Positions 1 to 10,624 of a stretch of 47,048 nucleotides of DNA are shown here, piece after piece (position 1 is the first letter of the stretch; every line of letters begins with the position of its first letter). The position numbers and the translations under genes are program-made. Source of the stretch: Acrasis kona. Its lineage: Eukaryota; Heterolobosea; Eutetramitea; Acrasida; Acrasidae. The stretch lies in assembly GCA_026419775.2 (NCBI GenBank), contig JAOPGA020001377.1, positions 1 to 47,048 of the forward strand. The letters are read 5' to 3'. Below the pieces are notes generated by a model that was not told where the DNA came from, did not search any database, and was given only the letters and a program-made list of their open reading frames with translations.

Positions 1-1
1 A

Positions 2-1045
2 AATGATTCTAAAAATAGTTTACTAAAAAAGAATCAAGATTATGAACAAGAGTTAGGATTAATAACTAATCAATTAAAAGAATCACATTTAAATGTTAAC
101 AAGCAACAAGTCATTGTGAATCATTTAAGACAATGTGTTGTGGATGGAATGGATCAAATCACAAAATTACAAAATCAAATTCAATCCAATGAAATTCTTG
201 AAAATATCATGATTCACATAAAAGAAGAATTAAAAAATGTAAATGATGAAATACAAGAGTCATTGACTTTTGTAATTGAATCAAATCATGAAATTACATC
301 ATATAGTTGGAAAGACGATGATGATGATGGTCACGATGAATGTGATTTGGAAGAAATGAAATTAAAAATAAAGAAATTGGAGTTGGAATTGAAACGATAT
401 AAAAGTGAAAAAACGAAAAGAAATGTAAAAATTGAATCTGAAAATCATCACCAGATTCAAATTGATGACTTGATGTCACAAAATAGACAATTAAGTAATG
501 AGGTCATGGATAAAGATGTACAAATTGAGAATTTAAAAAATAAAATGGAAAGTGACGAATTAAATGTCTCCGATCAAATCAACATACTCATGACCGAGAT
601 GATTACATTGAAGAATTTACTTTTGAAAACGAAAAGTGAATACAAGGTATTTTGATTTTCTTTATAAAATTGATTAACATTTTTTTTTTAGAAATTACAA
701 CAATTTTGTGATGAAAATAATGATCATTGCGATGCTGTGGTCGTTCATTCGAAACAAGAAGAAAATGGAGATTTGAAATCAAACATTGATGAGGGTAGTG
801 ATGTGGTGATTAGTGAAGATTTAAATCTCAAAGTTGAAGAAGTAAACAAAATTGATGAAGAGGATTTCGCTAAGGAGAAGGAGAAGCCTGATATCGAATC
901 TCATGTATTGGTTGATGATGACATATCTGCTACTGGATCAAAAAGAAATAGGCGGTCTTCGAGAATTAATAGTGCTAAGCGGTCGGAGGGACTAAACGGT
1001 ATACTGAGCAGAAGACCAAAACTAGGTCAAGAGGTGGTTGTATAA
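2..1045 (+). CDS. Coiled-coil protein, C-terminal part (gene runs off the left edge)
   Basis: The reading frame is open from base 2, so the gene starts outside the window; about 332 residues are visible. Exon 2-646 joins exon 692-1045 across a 45-nt intron (GT at 647, AG at 690-691) that keeps phase 0. The visible protein is almost entirely charged and heptad-like (rich in N, K, E, Q, L), which predicts a long coiled coil, with one acidic patch (DDDDDGHDECDLEE). The last 30 residues turn basic (SKRNRRSSRINSAKRS, then RRPK), which could be a nuclear localisation or nucleic-acid or microtubule binding tail. I do not recognise the family. A kinesin stalk and tail or a structural coiled-coil protein would both fit, and the part that would decide lies outside the window. 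Confidence 0.75.
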
Positions 1046-1344
1046 ACATGTCTTATTCTTCTTGCTAGAATTAAAAAGTAGTCGAATAAATAATCAATCT
1101 TGTATTAAAATATGTTGTTCTTTAACTTTGAATTTTATCATAAACCGATAGTTTTTATAACATGACTAATGTTTCCAAAACATGTGTCACCACTCCTATA
1201 TCATCCGTTCCTATTGGATGCCGTTACTTTCTTAAAAAGATTTTCATTCTCTTTTTGTAAAATATTGTTTTCTGATTGGTTAATTTTTTTGTTGAACCAA
1301 ACTTTTTTGGTGTCTCCTTTGTTGCTACTTACTTATTGTCAACG
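1046..1344. other. Intergenic spacer between coiled-coil gene and CstF-77
   Basis: About 300 bases without a gene. It holds the 3' flank of the coiled-coil gene (AATAAA-like sequences soon after the stop) and the T-rich upstream region of the next gene. I see no RNA gene or repeat. Confidence 0.5.
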
Positions 1345-3779
1345 ATGATGTCTAGAGAACAATATCGTGCTAACAGTCCAGGTGATGACGACGACTACGA
1401 CGATAATCAACGAAGACAGAATCGTAATGATCGCTCCGCCTCACAAGATAAGATTAATCAATGTGAGGAGCGGATAGCCAAGAACATTTACGATACCGAA
1501 GCTTGGACAGTATGTTTTGTTGTGTTTAATGTGTTTTTACCGATGTTCTCCTCTTGTTTTTATTTAGAGTTTGATGTCCGAAGTGAAAGCAATGGACATT
1601 GAAATGGCAAGACCATACTACGAACGTTTCGTCCTAACATATCCAACTGCGGTAAGCATTGTTCATCTTGTTTGAATTTTGTTTCTGATACATTTATATT
1701 TTGTTATTCTCCTCTCTTGATTAAATGTTTTTTATCAATTACACAGGGAAAGTACTGGAAACAGTATGCAGAAGCCGAAATGCAAGTTAGCAACTACGAT
1801 AAGGCTGAGGCCATTTTCAAACGTTGTCTACATAGTTGTTTGAATGTTGAACTTTGGCGCTCCTATCTTAACTATATACGCGACATTAAGGAAAAGCAGG
1901 ATCCAAATCAAAACATTGCCCAGGCCGCCTACGAATATGCTTTAGATCATGTCGGCAAGGACATCTCCTCCACGGAGATATGGAACGAATTCATAGACTA
2001 CCTACGAAACCAAAAGGTTTTTCCACGCTCTACATTCTCTTGATATATCTTCTAATCACATGACAGCCCTCACTTTACGATCAAAATCACGGCCGACTAC
2101 GATCCACGTTCCAAAGAGCCATCGGCAACCCCATGCACGAACTAGATCGGATATGGCGCGATTATGAACAATTCGAAAATGCCACATCCAAAGCAACCGC
2201 AAAACAAACCATAGCAGACAACCAACCCAGGTTCAAAACGGCATGGAACAAGTACAAGGAAAAGAAGAACATGAGGGAAGGTCTGCTCATCAACATGCTA
2301 GCCAGACCTCCATGCGGATCTCACAAAGAAGAACAACAAAAGCGCATATGGTTGGCATTGATCGAATTCGAAAAGAGAAACACGCAACGATTCACCAACG
2401 AAGAGTTACAATCGAGAGTAAAGTTCATTTACAATCAAGCGCTCTTGTGTCTATATCACTATCCAGAGGTATGGTACGACGCAGCCATGTACTGCGCCGA
2501 AAGCAACGTTCCAACGGCAGTCGAAGAGAGCATGGACATGTTCGAACGAGCATGCTTAGCCCTTCCAAAAAACATTTTAATCAATTTATCATTCGCCGAT
2601 TTTTGCGAAGTTAGAAAGTTCAACGACCGTGCAAAAACTGTTTACGAAAAGTTACTAGAGAGCAGAAGCGATTCAATCATCTTCATTCAATATCAAAAAT
2701 TCATCAGAAGAACGGTGAGCTTCGAAGCAGCGAGAGATGTCTTCATAAGAGCGAGAAGAGCCGATTGTAGTTATCACATGTACATTGCAAGCGCCATGAT
2801 GGAATACCAAATCAACAACAATGCAAACGTCGCCACCAAAGTATTCGAATTGGGACTCAAACAATTCATCAACGAACCCATTTACATTCTGAATTACCTC
2901 AAGCACTTGGAACACTTGAACGACAAAAACAATCAAAGAGTTGTTTTTGAAAAGGTGCTCAACACGTTGCCCAAACAACGTGCCCATGAGATTTGGAACA
3001 AGTATTTGGAATTTGAGGAAGCCAACGGCGATCCATCCACCATCGAAAAGGCTCAAACTAGAAAAGACGAAGCTTATTCAACTGAATTGGTGGAGGTGCC
3101 CACCAATAACATCATGGACGGTAACGTCACTCTATCCTATGACGAGACGATGCGTCCCAATCGTATCGGAAAGTTAATCGATAGGTTTAGGTTCATGGAT
3201 TTGTGGCCAGTGAGACCCGACGAAATGGAGCTCATGGAACTGGATCACAACCATGAAGCAGGATCTCACTGGTTAATTCTAAGTGCATGTGCAAAAGCTG
3301 ATAAAGAGAGAGATGTTGCTCATTTATCGAATGCGGTTAATCATGGCGAACTAAGAACAGAAGATCCGAGGAGAACAAAGTTACAAAAGGATACCGCTGC
3401 GAAATTAAAGCTAAACAAGTACAAACAACAGTTTTTTAGACCTAATGTTGATCAAATGGTATTGTTGAACAGCACCATGGCACCTGCTTCGTTAAGTAGC
3501 ATTGATAATTACTTACCCGAGGCGGTGATTGCAGTGTTAAAGTTGGTGCCTGCTCATATGGGCATGATGCCCAATGTTGATTTTGTGATGGAGTCGTTGA
3601 GGGTGAATCCGTTACCTCCGCCTCCTCAGCAGGTGATGCCTAGGGGAGGAGGCGTCAAGAGACCTAATCCTGATGACGATGACGACGATGACGATGACGA
3701 TGGCTATAGCGGCAACAAACCACCTGCGAATGATATTTATGGAAGGAGGAGAGCACAGAAATTACAAAAAACACAATAA
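1345..3779 (+). CDS. Cleavage stimulation factor 77 kDa subunit (CstF-77/Rna14)
   Basis: This is the HAT-repeat scaffold of the nuclear mRNA cleavage and polyadenylation machinery. Four exons (1345-1509, 1568-1651, 1747-2016, 2067-3779) with introns of 58, 95 and 50 nt give a continuous 743-residue protein, close to the usual size of about 717. The N-terminus is acidic and disordered, then HAT repeats begin (AWTSLM..., ARPYYERFVLTYPTA, GKYWKQYAEAE, VELWRSYLNYI). The Suf domain follows through LWPVRPDE. The C-terminus has the proline-rich, acidic (poly-Asp) and basic RRRAQKLQK end typical of the family. The start is the first of two adjacent ATGs (1345 or 1348); the open frame further upstream has no ATG. 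The stop lies inside AATAAA, and the next gene converges with only 9 bp between stop codons. The identification is secure; the splice sites are inferred from frame and homology. Confidence 0.93.
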
Positions 3780-3788
3780 AATGTGACA

Positions 3789-4773
3789 TTATTCGAATTT
3801 ATTTGTTTCGAATGTCTTTGGTGTGGTTGGTTTGGAGTCGTTTTTTGGTGTGGTGGATTTGTTTGATTTTGGAGTGGACGGTCTGCCCTCTGTTACGCTC
3901 TTTCTTCTGCCGAACTCTTTTGGTGTGGGTGGTCGTTCGAAATTGGCTAGATTGGATGGACTTCTGGGCCTTTCCATGACAGATGGACTTCTTACCTTCT
4001 CCACAATTGATTTTGAACGATCTCTAGTTTCGCCTGGAATTACGATTGTGGGCCTTTGCTTTTTATTTGTTGGTGTGGATGGTCTGCTGTTTGATTGTGT
4101 GGAGTCATCCTGTGGTGTTGTCGCCATCTCCGCCTGTGGTGATTGTGCATCTGCTTGCGTATCGATTGGTTCGGGTGTGCTGACTTGAACTACTGGACTG
4201 GCCTCTTTTTGTTCTTGTGTTTGTTCGGATTTACGTTGGGGTTTGGTATCAATTTCAGTTATTGTGTCCACATCGATGACTTCTCCTCTTCTTATTCTAT
4301 CGAACTCATTTAAAAACTCTTTGATTACCCTTGCTATTAATGGATTATTTACTCCTGATACTCTCTTTCTCAGCTTTCCATTCATGTAGAATACAAACAA
4401 TGGTTGCGATTTTCCAGCTGCTTCCCTTAATACTCGTGACCATCTTTCTCTTCTGGTATCGTCATCGAGCCTCCCTTCCTCAATGTTAGCTGTCTCTTGA
4501 CCAACCATTGTTTCCAAAACCTTCTCTGAATCCACGACACAAAACTTGATGGGATAGTTTTCTGCATGTTCCAAGTAAATTTTCTGAAAGGTTGGAACGA
4601 TAGCTTTACAGTTTCCGCACCATGTTGAATGAATGTCTGCAACTGTTCAACATTCAGATAAATTAAAGTTTAATTATTATACCAATTAAACTGTTCTCTC
4701 TTGACATCTTCAGTTCGTCCTCCCATTTTTTGAAGTCTGTAAAATATATCTGAAATTCTTTTATCTTGCTCAT
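3789..4773 (-). CDS. Thioredoxin-domain protein with long disordered tail
   Basis: Exon 4773-4683 joins exon 4642-3789 across a 40-nt intron, giving 314 residues. The splice creates SLIVADIHSTWCGNCKAIVP, a classical thioredoxin strand and active site, here CGNC rather than CGPC. The cis-proline segment (SQPLFVFYMNGK) and a following VSGVNNPLIARVI resemble the thioredoxin domains of NME8/NME9 and axonemal dynein-associated thioredoxins, not housekeeping thioredoxin. An insert of about 20 residues (RLDDDTRRERWSRV) sits before the cis-proline strand. After about residue 145 the protein is Ser/Thr/Pro/Lys-rich with many SP and TP sites and probably disordered. It converges on CstF-77. An axonemal role is inference from the domain subtype only; a redox scaffold is the alternative. 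Confidence 0.8.
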
Positions 4774-4943
4774 TTCTTCTTGGCGCTATTTTCGGCAAAC
4801 TATTCATACATGTTATAAGCATAATCAAGACCATACATCACCCCCTCCACATTATCTGCTTCATTAAAAAAATTGTGCACAATAAAAAAAACAAGAAATA
4901 AAAAAAAAACTATTTCGCATTATTTAATTAAAACTATTTACAT

Positions 4944-5894
4944 TCACCGATCGTGACCAAAATCTAATCTCCTCCTAGTGAGAGGACTAATGTGTGATTC
5001 TTCATCATCGCCAGCCAGTCTCAACACCGAAGTCAACTGCTCCAAAACATCATTCACAATCTTTTGTGCATTTTCTTTTGTATGTATGGGGTTGGTTGCA
5101 GCGCTCGAGTTATTAAACGGAACAATTGTTCCTTTATAGGGCGACCTCAGCGGAGATGTGATGCAATTACCGTTGCTCATGCACGAATAAAACGGTTGCT
5201 GCTGTTGCTGCTGTGTACATTTAAAAGGAGACACCGAAGTGAATTGAATGGAATGTTTGGGTGTTCCTAATTGCTGCTGATGGGGTATAGAAAATGCATT
5301 AATGGATGCATTGTTCAAGCTCGAGGGGGAACGAGTCGCCGAGGGATTCACTTCGACCTTTAGGTTTGGTTTTGATTTTCTCCTTCTCGGACTGTCCTTA
5401 TCGATAATGTACGTTAAATTGTCCTGAACGTTCACCGGTGATGCGTTACGGGAGCCGTTTTGAAAGTCCGAGAGCGTTAATTTAAGGTCGCAGTCGTTTA
5501 GAAGGTTCGCAATGTTGTTATTGTTGTTGTTTAATTCGTTCAGAAGCAAAAATATATTTTTGTCGTCGTGCATTTCCGCAGTGTCTTTGTAAAGGTCGGT
5601 GTAGTAGTCGTCGGATAGTGACATGGACGCGAGTATTACTGACTCTGCATCCTTGCTTATGGTGCCTGACTGGTTTTTGTCGGTTTGTCTGTAACCGTGT
5701 CGAGTTCTTTGGTGCCTACAGGAATCTTGCTCTACGTTAGCCGAACTTTGACCAAAGTGGTTCGATATGACGTGTGAATTGCTAGTTCTTCGAGTGCTTC
5801 TACCATCTTCTAAATAGCCTTGTGTGTGTAGTCGGCCATTGCTGGTGGACAGGGACTCGTTAGTTGTGGGTGCGTGGTGCATAATTTCGAACAT
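4944..5894 (-). CDS. Disordered protein with SP/TP sites and a C-terminal cyclin-docking-like motif
   Basis: An uninterrupted 316-residue frame starting at ATG 5894. I recognise no folded domain. Asn, Ser and Gln runs (NNNNN, QQQQQQ) are frequent. Several SP/TP sites occur (RNASPVNV, RSPSSL, GTPKHS, TSVSPFK, TSPLRSPYK, ISPLTRRRLDF). The end has a short amphipathic helix (VNDVLEQLTSVLRLAG) followed by SPLTRRRLDFG, which fits the RxL cyclin-binding motif next to a proline-directed phosphosite, as in E2F/Rb-pathway and replication CDK substrates. That role is inference. The helix plus RxL end could also be a partner-binding tail. Confidence that it is a gene is moderate to high because the frame is long and its amino-acid use is coherent. 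Confidence 0.6.
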   Translation of the reverse strand: MFEIMHHAPTTNESLSTSNGRLHTQGYLEDGRSTRRTSNSHVISNHFGQSSANVEQDSCRHQRTRHGYRQTDKNQSGTISKDAESVILASMSLSDDYYTDLYKDTAEMHDDKNIFLLLNELNNNNNNIANLLNDCDLKLTLSDFQNGSRNASPVNVQDNLTYIIDKDSPRRRKSKPNLKVEVNPSATRSPSSLNNASINAFSIPHQQQLGTPKHSIQFTSVSPFKCTQQQQQQPFYSCMSNGNCITSPLRSPYKGTIVPFNNSSAATNPIHTKENAQKIVNDVLEQLTSVLRLAGDDEESHISPLTRRRLDFGHDR

Positions 5895-6937
5895 TTGGAT
5901 TGTACGGGTCTGTAAAGAAATATAACTTTTGTGTGCTTTTGTCTTCTAAATAATATCTTTGTTAATGTACGTATAGCCTGCTTGTATGTAACTAGTTGCT
6001 ACTCAGAAAACCAAGTTTGTGTAGGTGTGGGTGTTGTGTGGTGCTTGTTTGATTATAAATAGACAACCTCGATCAACCAAAAGTGGGCAACGGGGTCAAA
6101 TCAAAATCTTCAGTCGCATATCATTAACTGCTAGATATTGATAGAAACAATCGTTTGAGATACGTGGGAATAAAAGCCTCAACTTGAATGAAACATATAT
6201 ATGCCACAGAAACAAAAAAAAAGAAGCTCCAAGAACGAATTTACGAGCAATTGCCAAATGCCTCAAAATTGGTGGGTAAATCATTTAAAACGGCTGTTAT
6301 TTGGCAATCTATGAGAATCTAGAGCAAACCTGCAAATGTGAGTCCTTGGAAAAATTAATTGACTTTCAATAGTACCAATCTCAATACAACCTCATGATAT
6401 GAAGAACATTATCCAATAAAAGGTAACCAAAACGACCATGGCGAGAAGTTCATTACAATTACGCAGCGTCATGCAAAGCGCGCTTTGCTTTCTTAGTGAG
6501 AAAGGCATTCCAAAAATATGGTTTTCAGCACATTACTAAATTTAAAGCGAAATTACACCACACAATTTATTGACTCTACAAAGTAATCCTTAAGAGAATT
6601 AATGCATGCATTATTTATAGCAACTTCAAACCAAAATTCAGTTCTATGCATTGCTAATAAAGTCAAGTCTTTTGAAATTGTATGATTTGGAAAATCTTTA
6701 AACTTTTTTGCTTCATCCTGCGCCTGCTCCCATCTCTCCACTGTAAATAACAATATTATAAGCTTAACTGTTTGTTCAAGAGCCTTCAGATGCAAAGTGT
6801 TTCTAAAATAATGTGTCTATTTTCTGATTGCCCCCATCCCATTGATTAACCTCACACAAGCTTTTCTGTTATGAATATTAGAAAAAAACGCAAGTGGTAG
6901 ATTTTTGTAAGAACGTCAACTTCGCTCCGTTGACAAA
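5895..6937. other. Gene-poor stretch with doubtful ORF and mariner-like traces
   Basis: About 1 kb without a convincing gene. Near 6230-6290 a plus-strand frame reads RTNLRAIAKCLKIGG, like a transposase helix-turn-helix (see separate entry). On the minus strand, 6795-6553 has an 80-codon open frame (WEQAQDEAKKFKDFPNHTI...) whose composition looks protein-like, but it matches nothing I know and has no nearby AATAAA. It could be an exon of a broken or small gene. The last 150 bases are the promoter region of the ABC transporter. Confidence 0.4.
6110..6545 (+). mobile_element. Possible degenerate Tc1/mariner transposase remnant
   Basis: Short coding-like pieces lie in order but in different frames: NNRLRYVGIKAST, then APRTNLRAIAKCLKIGG (like the second helix-turn-helix of Tc1/mariner transposases), then KSFKTAVIWQSMRI, and much later ITITQRHAKRALL, which resembles the linker before the first catalytic Asp. 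Stops and frameshifts separate them, and I find no DDE residues or terminal inverted repeats. The resemblance is weak and could be chance. Confidence 0.25.
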
Positions 6938-9900
6938 ATGAAACACAAGAATTCTTTCTGGGGCGATGCTACATTTAATAACGTATCACCCCTTATTAAG
7001 ATCGCAAACACTCGAAGTATGACTGAGAAGGACATCACAGATCAAAATTTTTCTGCAGACCTGCGTTTAGACGACCACTTGAAAATTTTTGTGAGCCATT
7101 TGAAAGACTTACCGAATGCCTCACATTCATATTATCAGTTATTAAGAGCACATCACCTCACTTTCGGTAAATACTTTTATCTAGCCGGTGTTCTGAACTT
7201 AATTGGTGATATCCCGTCGCTAGTGTCCCCTGCACTTATGAGATTTATTCTCGACCTTGGTCAAAACGTACACAACCACGGAGAACTTCGATTTTATACA
7301 TTGTCTCTTTATCTGTGTGGTGCATGGCTATTATCAAAAATTATACAAATCATATTCTGGCAACATTTTCAAAAGATGTTGACTGTGTGTTCATTCAGAA
7401 TAAGGTATTGTCTTTTGCAAGTTTTATATAAGAAGTCGATTATTTTAAGCCCTTCTGCTTTTCAGAAGAGTACCACCGGTGAAATAATAAATGTAATGTC
7501 GGTTGATGTAGACCGTTGTTGTGCGTTTGTTCATCGTTTCCACACACTGTGGAGTGCTTTACTAAAAATCATCACGTCTTTATATTTTGTAAGCACTGTT
7601 TTGGGCTTCTGGCCTGCTCTTGTTGCATCCCTTGTAATCTCTTGTTTCAACCTACCGTGTAGTATTTATACTCAAAGACATCAAAAAGACTACCATAGTC
7701 AAAAAATAAAATTTTCTGATCAAAGAGCGAATATAGTCACCCAGATAGTGGCGTCTATTCGTGTGATTAAATTATTCGCATGGGAGAAGTTATTTTTGAA
7801 AAAAGTAATTGACATAAGAGAAAATGAAATAAAAACGTCTAAATCCATTGCAAAATTAAGTAGCGTCATAAGCTTCTTATGGAACTGCTGTTCGTTACTG
7901 ATTTGTTTTTTGAGTTTTGTATGTTTCACTGTTTGGAGTGGCGATCAACCTTTAAATACTTCCATGGCCTTTTCTGTAATCTCTGCTGCAGAAATGATAA
8001 CCTATCCACTTTTTGCTCTCCCTGAAAATATCATCGGTATAATACATTCTAAAAGTTCCCTAGAGAGGATACAAGAGTTTTTAAAGTTAGAAGAAGTTTC
8101 GAATAAAAATGCGCAGAACAATGATAACACTAACACAATTACAATCAAAAACGCATCATACGCGTGGGATCGACAACCTTTTTTAAAAGACATAAATCTA
8201 GTAGTTAAAAAGGGAGAGTTAGTAGTAATAACTGGCAAAATAGGGTCTGGTAAAAGCTCTCTACTGTCTGCGTTGACTGGCGAGATGAAATTACATGATG
8301 GTCATAGTTCTGTCAGTGCGAGCTGTTTAGCATATTTAAATCAAACGCCATGGTTACAAAACGACACCATTCGCTCAAATATTTTATTTGGAGCACCCAT
8401 GATTGAGGAGAAGTACAAAAAGGTATTATTCTCTTGTATGTTGGAAGAAGATCTTTCAAACATGAAACAGGGTGATTTGACTGTAGTTGGTGAGCATGGT
8501 GCTGCTGTGAGTGGCGGTCAGAAAGCAAGAGTAGCATTGGCAAGAGCACTTTATCACAACAATAGTTTAAACGATGTCTTGTACCTACTTGACGATCCTC
8601 TATCTGCTGTTGATGTTCGCACTGGCAATCACTTGGTAGAAAATGTTGTACATGGTATGTTAAAGGACAGCACGCGCATTCTTGTTACGCATCACGTTAA
8701 AAGAGTGAGGAATGTCGACCGAGTAATAGTCATGAGTGATGGAAAAATAATAAAAAATGGTTCTTACAAAGACATTATAGGGGAGTGCTCTAGTCAGCAA
8801 CTCTCTTCGAATCCTCCGAGTATCTCTTTGGAGCAAACCAATTTAGTTGCTTCTGAAACTATTACGAATGAAAGCACCGTAGAGAGGCAAGCAAACAAGA
8901 TATCTGTATTATTTGACTTTTTGCTTGCATATAACAAATTTGTGTTCTTTATTTTAATTTTGTTTATTGTAAGTAAGGATGTGTCTCATATGATTGGTAA
9001 TTGGTATTTGTCGAGATGGGGATCGGATGAAAACTTTGATGGTCGATCCACTCAATTTTATATTCTAATGTATTTATTGTGTGGCGTTGTAACTGGGGCT
9101 TGTGTTTTTGTAGTCGAGATTCTTGGCATCCATTATATTCTTGAAACAGTCAGGCTATACCATGACAAACTTTTAAATACTGTTTTAAAAGCTCAAATAA
9201 AATTCTTTGATGCCAACTCATCTGGAAGCATCACATCAAGGTTTGGCAGAGATTTATCGTTAGTAGAAGATGGTCTTAGTTGGCAGGTTCGAGGTGTTTT
9301 GTCTGCGGTGATATCCATTAGCTTGTGGTCTTTGTTGATCATGTGGACAGCATCTTACGGTTCCTCGATCATATTATTGTGTATGGTTGTGCCTATTTTG
9401 TACGTGTATAATCATCTATCCAATTATTCTCGCAAGGCTAGCACGGAACTAACTCGCATTAGTGCAACGGTCAACACTCCCCTGATTGATCATCTCTCAG
9501 AGTCACTAGATGGTGTTTCTACAATACGTGCATTTGGTGCAACACACAGATTCGAAAAAAAGTGTAAAGATTTATTAACAACTATATTTCGAGTTGACGG
9601 TGCTAATAGCGAAGCCTCTAGGTGGGCTTATGTACGTATGGAAGGTCTTTGTCACTTGATAACTTTTTCTTTGATGCTAATTAGTCTATGGGCTCTTCCT
9701 AGTATGAAAAAAACTGTTTCTGGTCCTATTTTAATGTCCACATTCGCTGTTACTTTAAATAGAGTCATGAATATAACTTCATCTGTTAGCTGGTTGGCCA
9801 GCTTAATTGGTCAGATAGATTCATCCCTCGTTGGCCTCGAACGTATAGAGCAATTCAGTTCATTGAAACAAGAGAATTATGATGCTCGTGCAATTAATGA

Positions 9901-10624
9901 TGTTAAGAATACGACCGACGCCATAATTAACTTTAATCAAGTTTTCCTACAATATAAATCTGATTCTCCGTCTTATGCTCTAAACAACGTAAATTTTTCG
10001 ATTCAGAAAAAAGAGAAAATTGCAATAATAGGTAGAACTGGTAGTGGCAAAACAAGTCTTATTAATGCTTTGTTCCGTTTGTATGATATTGAATCTGGAA
10101 GCATAATAGTGAGGGGTAGAGATGTCACTAACGCTCAACTTTCTGATCTTCGTCAGAGCATTTCTGTTATACCTCAAGATCCTGTTCTCTTCAAAGGCAC
10201 ATTTCGTGAGAATGTAGATCCACACTGCTGTTATACTGACTCTGAAATTATTGAGGCTGTAAACAGAGTAGGGTTAAATAAAAAAGTTAACAATCTTCAT
10301 ATGACTATATCTCAGGGAGGTTCTAATATGTCTGCAGGAGAAAGACAACTAATTTCATTGTGCAGAGCCTGGCTTTTAAAGAAGGATATAATGGTCTTGG
10401 ATGAAGCAACAGCAAATGTTGATCATGAAACTGATGGAATGATTCAGGAAACGATTAGAAGAGAGTTTAAACAATGTACTGTATTATGTGTAGCGCATAG
10501 ACTAGAAACAATAATGGATTATGACAGAATAGTGGTAATGAGTTCAGGAAGAATCATTCAGTATGACACTCCCTCAAATGTGATGGAGAGTGGAGGCTTG
10601 CGAATATTTTTAAATACACTATGA
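6938..10624 (+). CDS. ABC transporter, subfamily C (MRP/ABCC4-like), full length
   Basis: A single intronless frame of 1228 residues. The order is membrane domain 1, ATPase domain 1, membrane domain 2, ATPase domain 2, without the extra N-terminal TMD0 of long MRPs, so it is the short ABCC4/5 type. ATPase 1 has Walker A GKIGSGKSS (about residue 433), signature VSGGQKARVALARAL (about 523) and Walker B YLLDDPLSAVD (about 547). The catalytic Glu is Asp there, as usual for the degenerate first site of ABCC proteins. ATPase 2 has GRTGSGKTS (about 1030), MSAGERQLISLCRA (about 1130, a variant of the usual S-x-GQRQ), MVLDEATANVD with the catalytic Glu, and the switch His in VAHRLET. The likely role is ATP-driven export of organic anions or conjugates; substrate and membrane cannot be told from sequence. 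Confidence 0.93.
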   Translation: MKHKNSFWGDATFNNVSPLIKIANTRSMTEKDITDQNFSADLRLDDHLKIFVSHLKDLPNASHSYYQLLRAHHLTFGKYFYLAGVLNLIGDIPSLVSPALMRFILDLGQNVHNHGELRFYTLSLYLCGAWLLSKIIQIIFWQHFQKMLTVCSFRIRYCLLQVLYKKSIILSPSAFQKSTTGEIINVMSVDVDRCCAFVHRFHTLWSALLKIITSLYFVSTVLGFWPALVASLVISCFNLPCSIYTQRHQKDYHSQKIKFSDQRANIVTQIVASIRVIKLFAWEKLFLKKVIDIRENEIKTSKSIAKLSSVISFLWNCCSLLICFLSFVCFTVWSGDQPLNTSMAFSVISAAEMITYPLFALPENIIGIIHSKSSLERIQEFLKLEEVSNKNAQNNDNTNTITIKNASYAWDRQPFLKDINLVVKKGELVVITGKIGSGKSSLLSALTGEMKLHDGHSSVSASCLAYLNQTPWLQNDTIRSNILFGAPMIEEKYKKVLFSCMLEEDLSNMKQGDLTVVGEHGAAVSGGQKARVALARALYHNNSLNDVLYLLDDPLSAVDVRTGNHLVENVVHGMLKDSTRILVTHHVKRVRNVDRVIVMSDGKIIKNGSYKDIIGECSSQQLSSNPPSISLEQTNLVASETITNESTVERQANKISVLFDFLLAYNKFVFFILILFIVSKDVSHMIGNWYLSRWGSDENFDGRSTQFYILMYLLCGVVTGACVFVVEILGIHYILETVRLYHDKLLNTVLKAQIKFFDANSSGSITSRFGRDLSLVEDGLSWQVRGVLSAVISISLWSLLIMWTASYGSSIILLCMVVPILYVYNHLSNYSRKASTELTRISATVNTPLIDHLSESLDGVSTIRAFGATHRFEKKCKDLLTTIFRVDGANSEASRWAYVRMEGLCHLITFSLMLISLWALPSMKKTVSGPILMSTFAVTLNRVMNITSSVSWLASLIGQIDSSLVGLERIEQFSSLKQENYDARAINDVKNTTDAIINFNQVFLQYKSDSPSYALNNVNFSIQKKEKIAIIGRTGSGKTSLINALFRLYDIESGSIIVRGRDVTNAQLSDLRQSISVIPQDPVLFKGTFRENVDPHCCYTDSEIIEAVNRVGLNKKVNNLHMTISQGGSNMSAGERQLISLCRAWLLKKDIMVLDEATANVDHETDGMIQETIRREFKQCTVLCVAHRLETIMDYDRIVVMSSGRIIQYDTPSNVMESGGLRIFLNTL

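Noticed and set aside
1276-1344. Longer N-terminus for CstF-77
   Set aside because: The extra codons have no ATG and read hydrophobic residues unlike the family; the ATG pair at 1345/1348 is the natural start.
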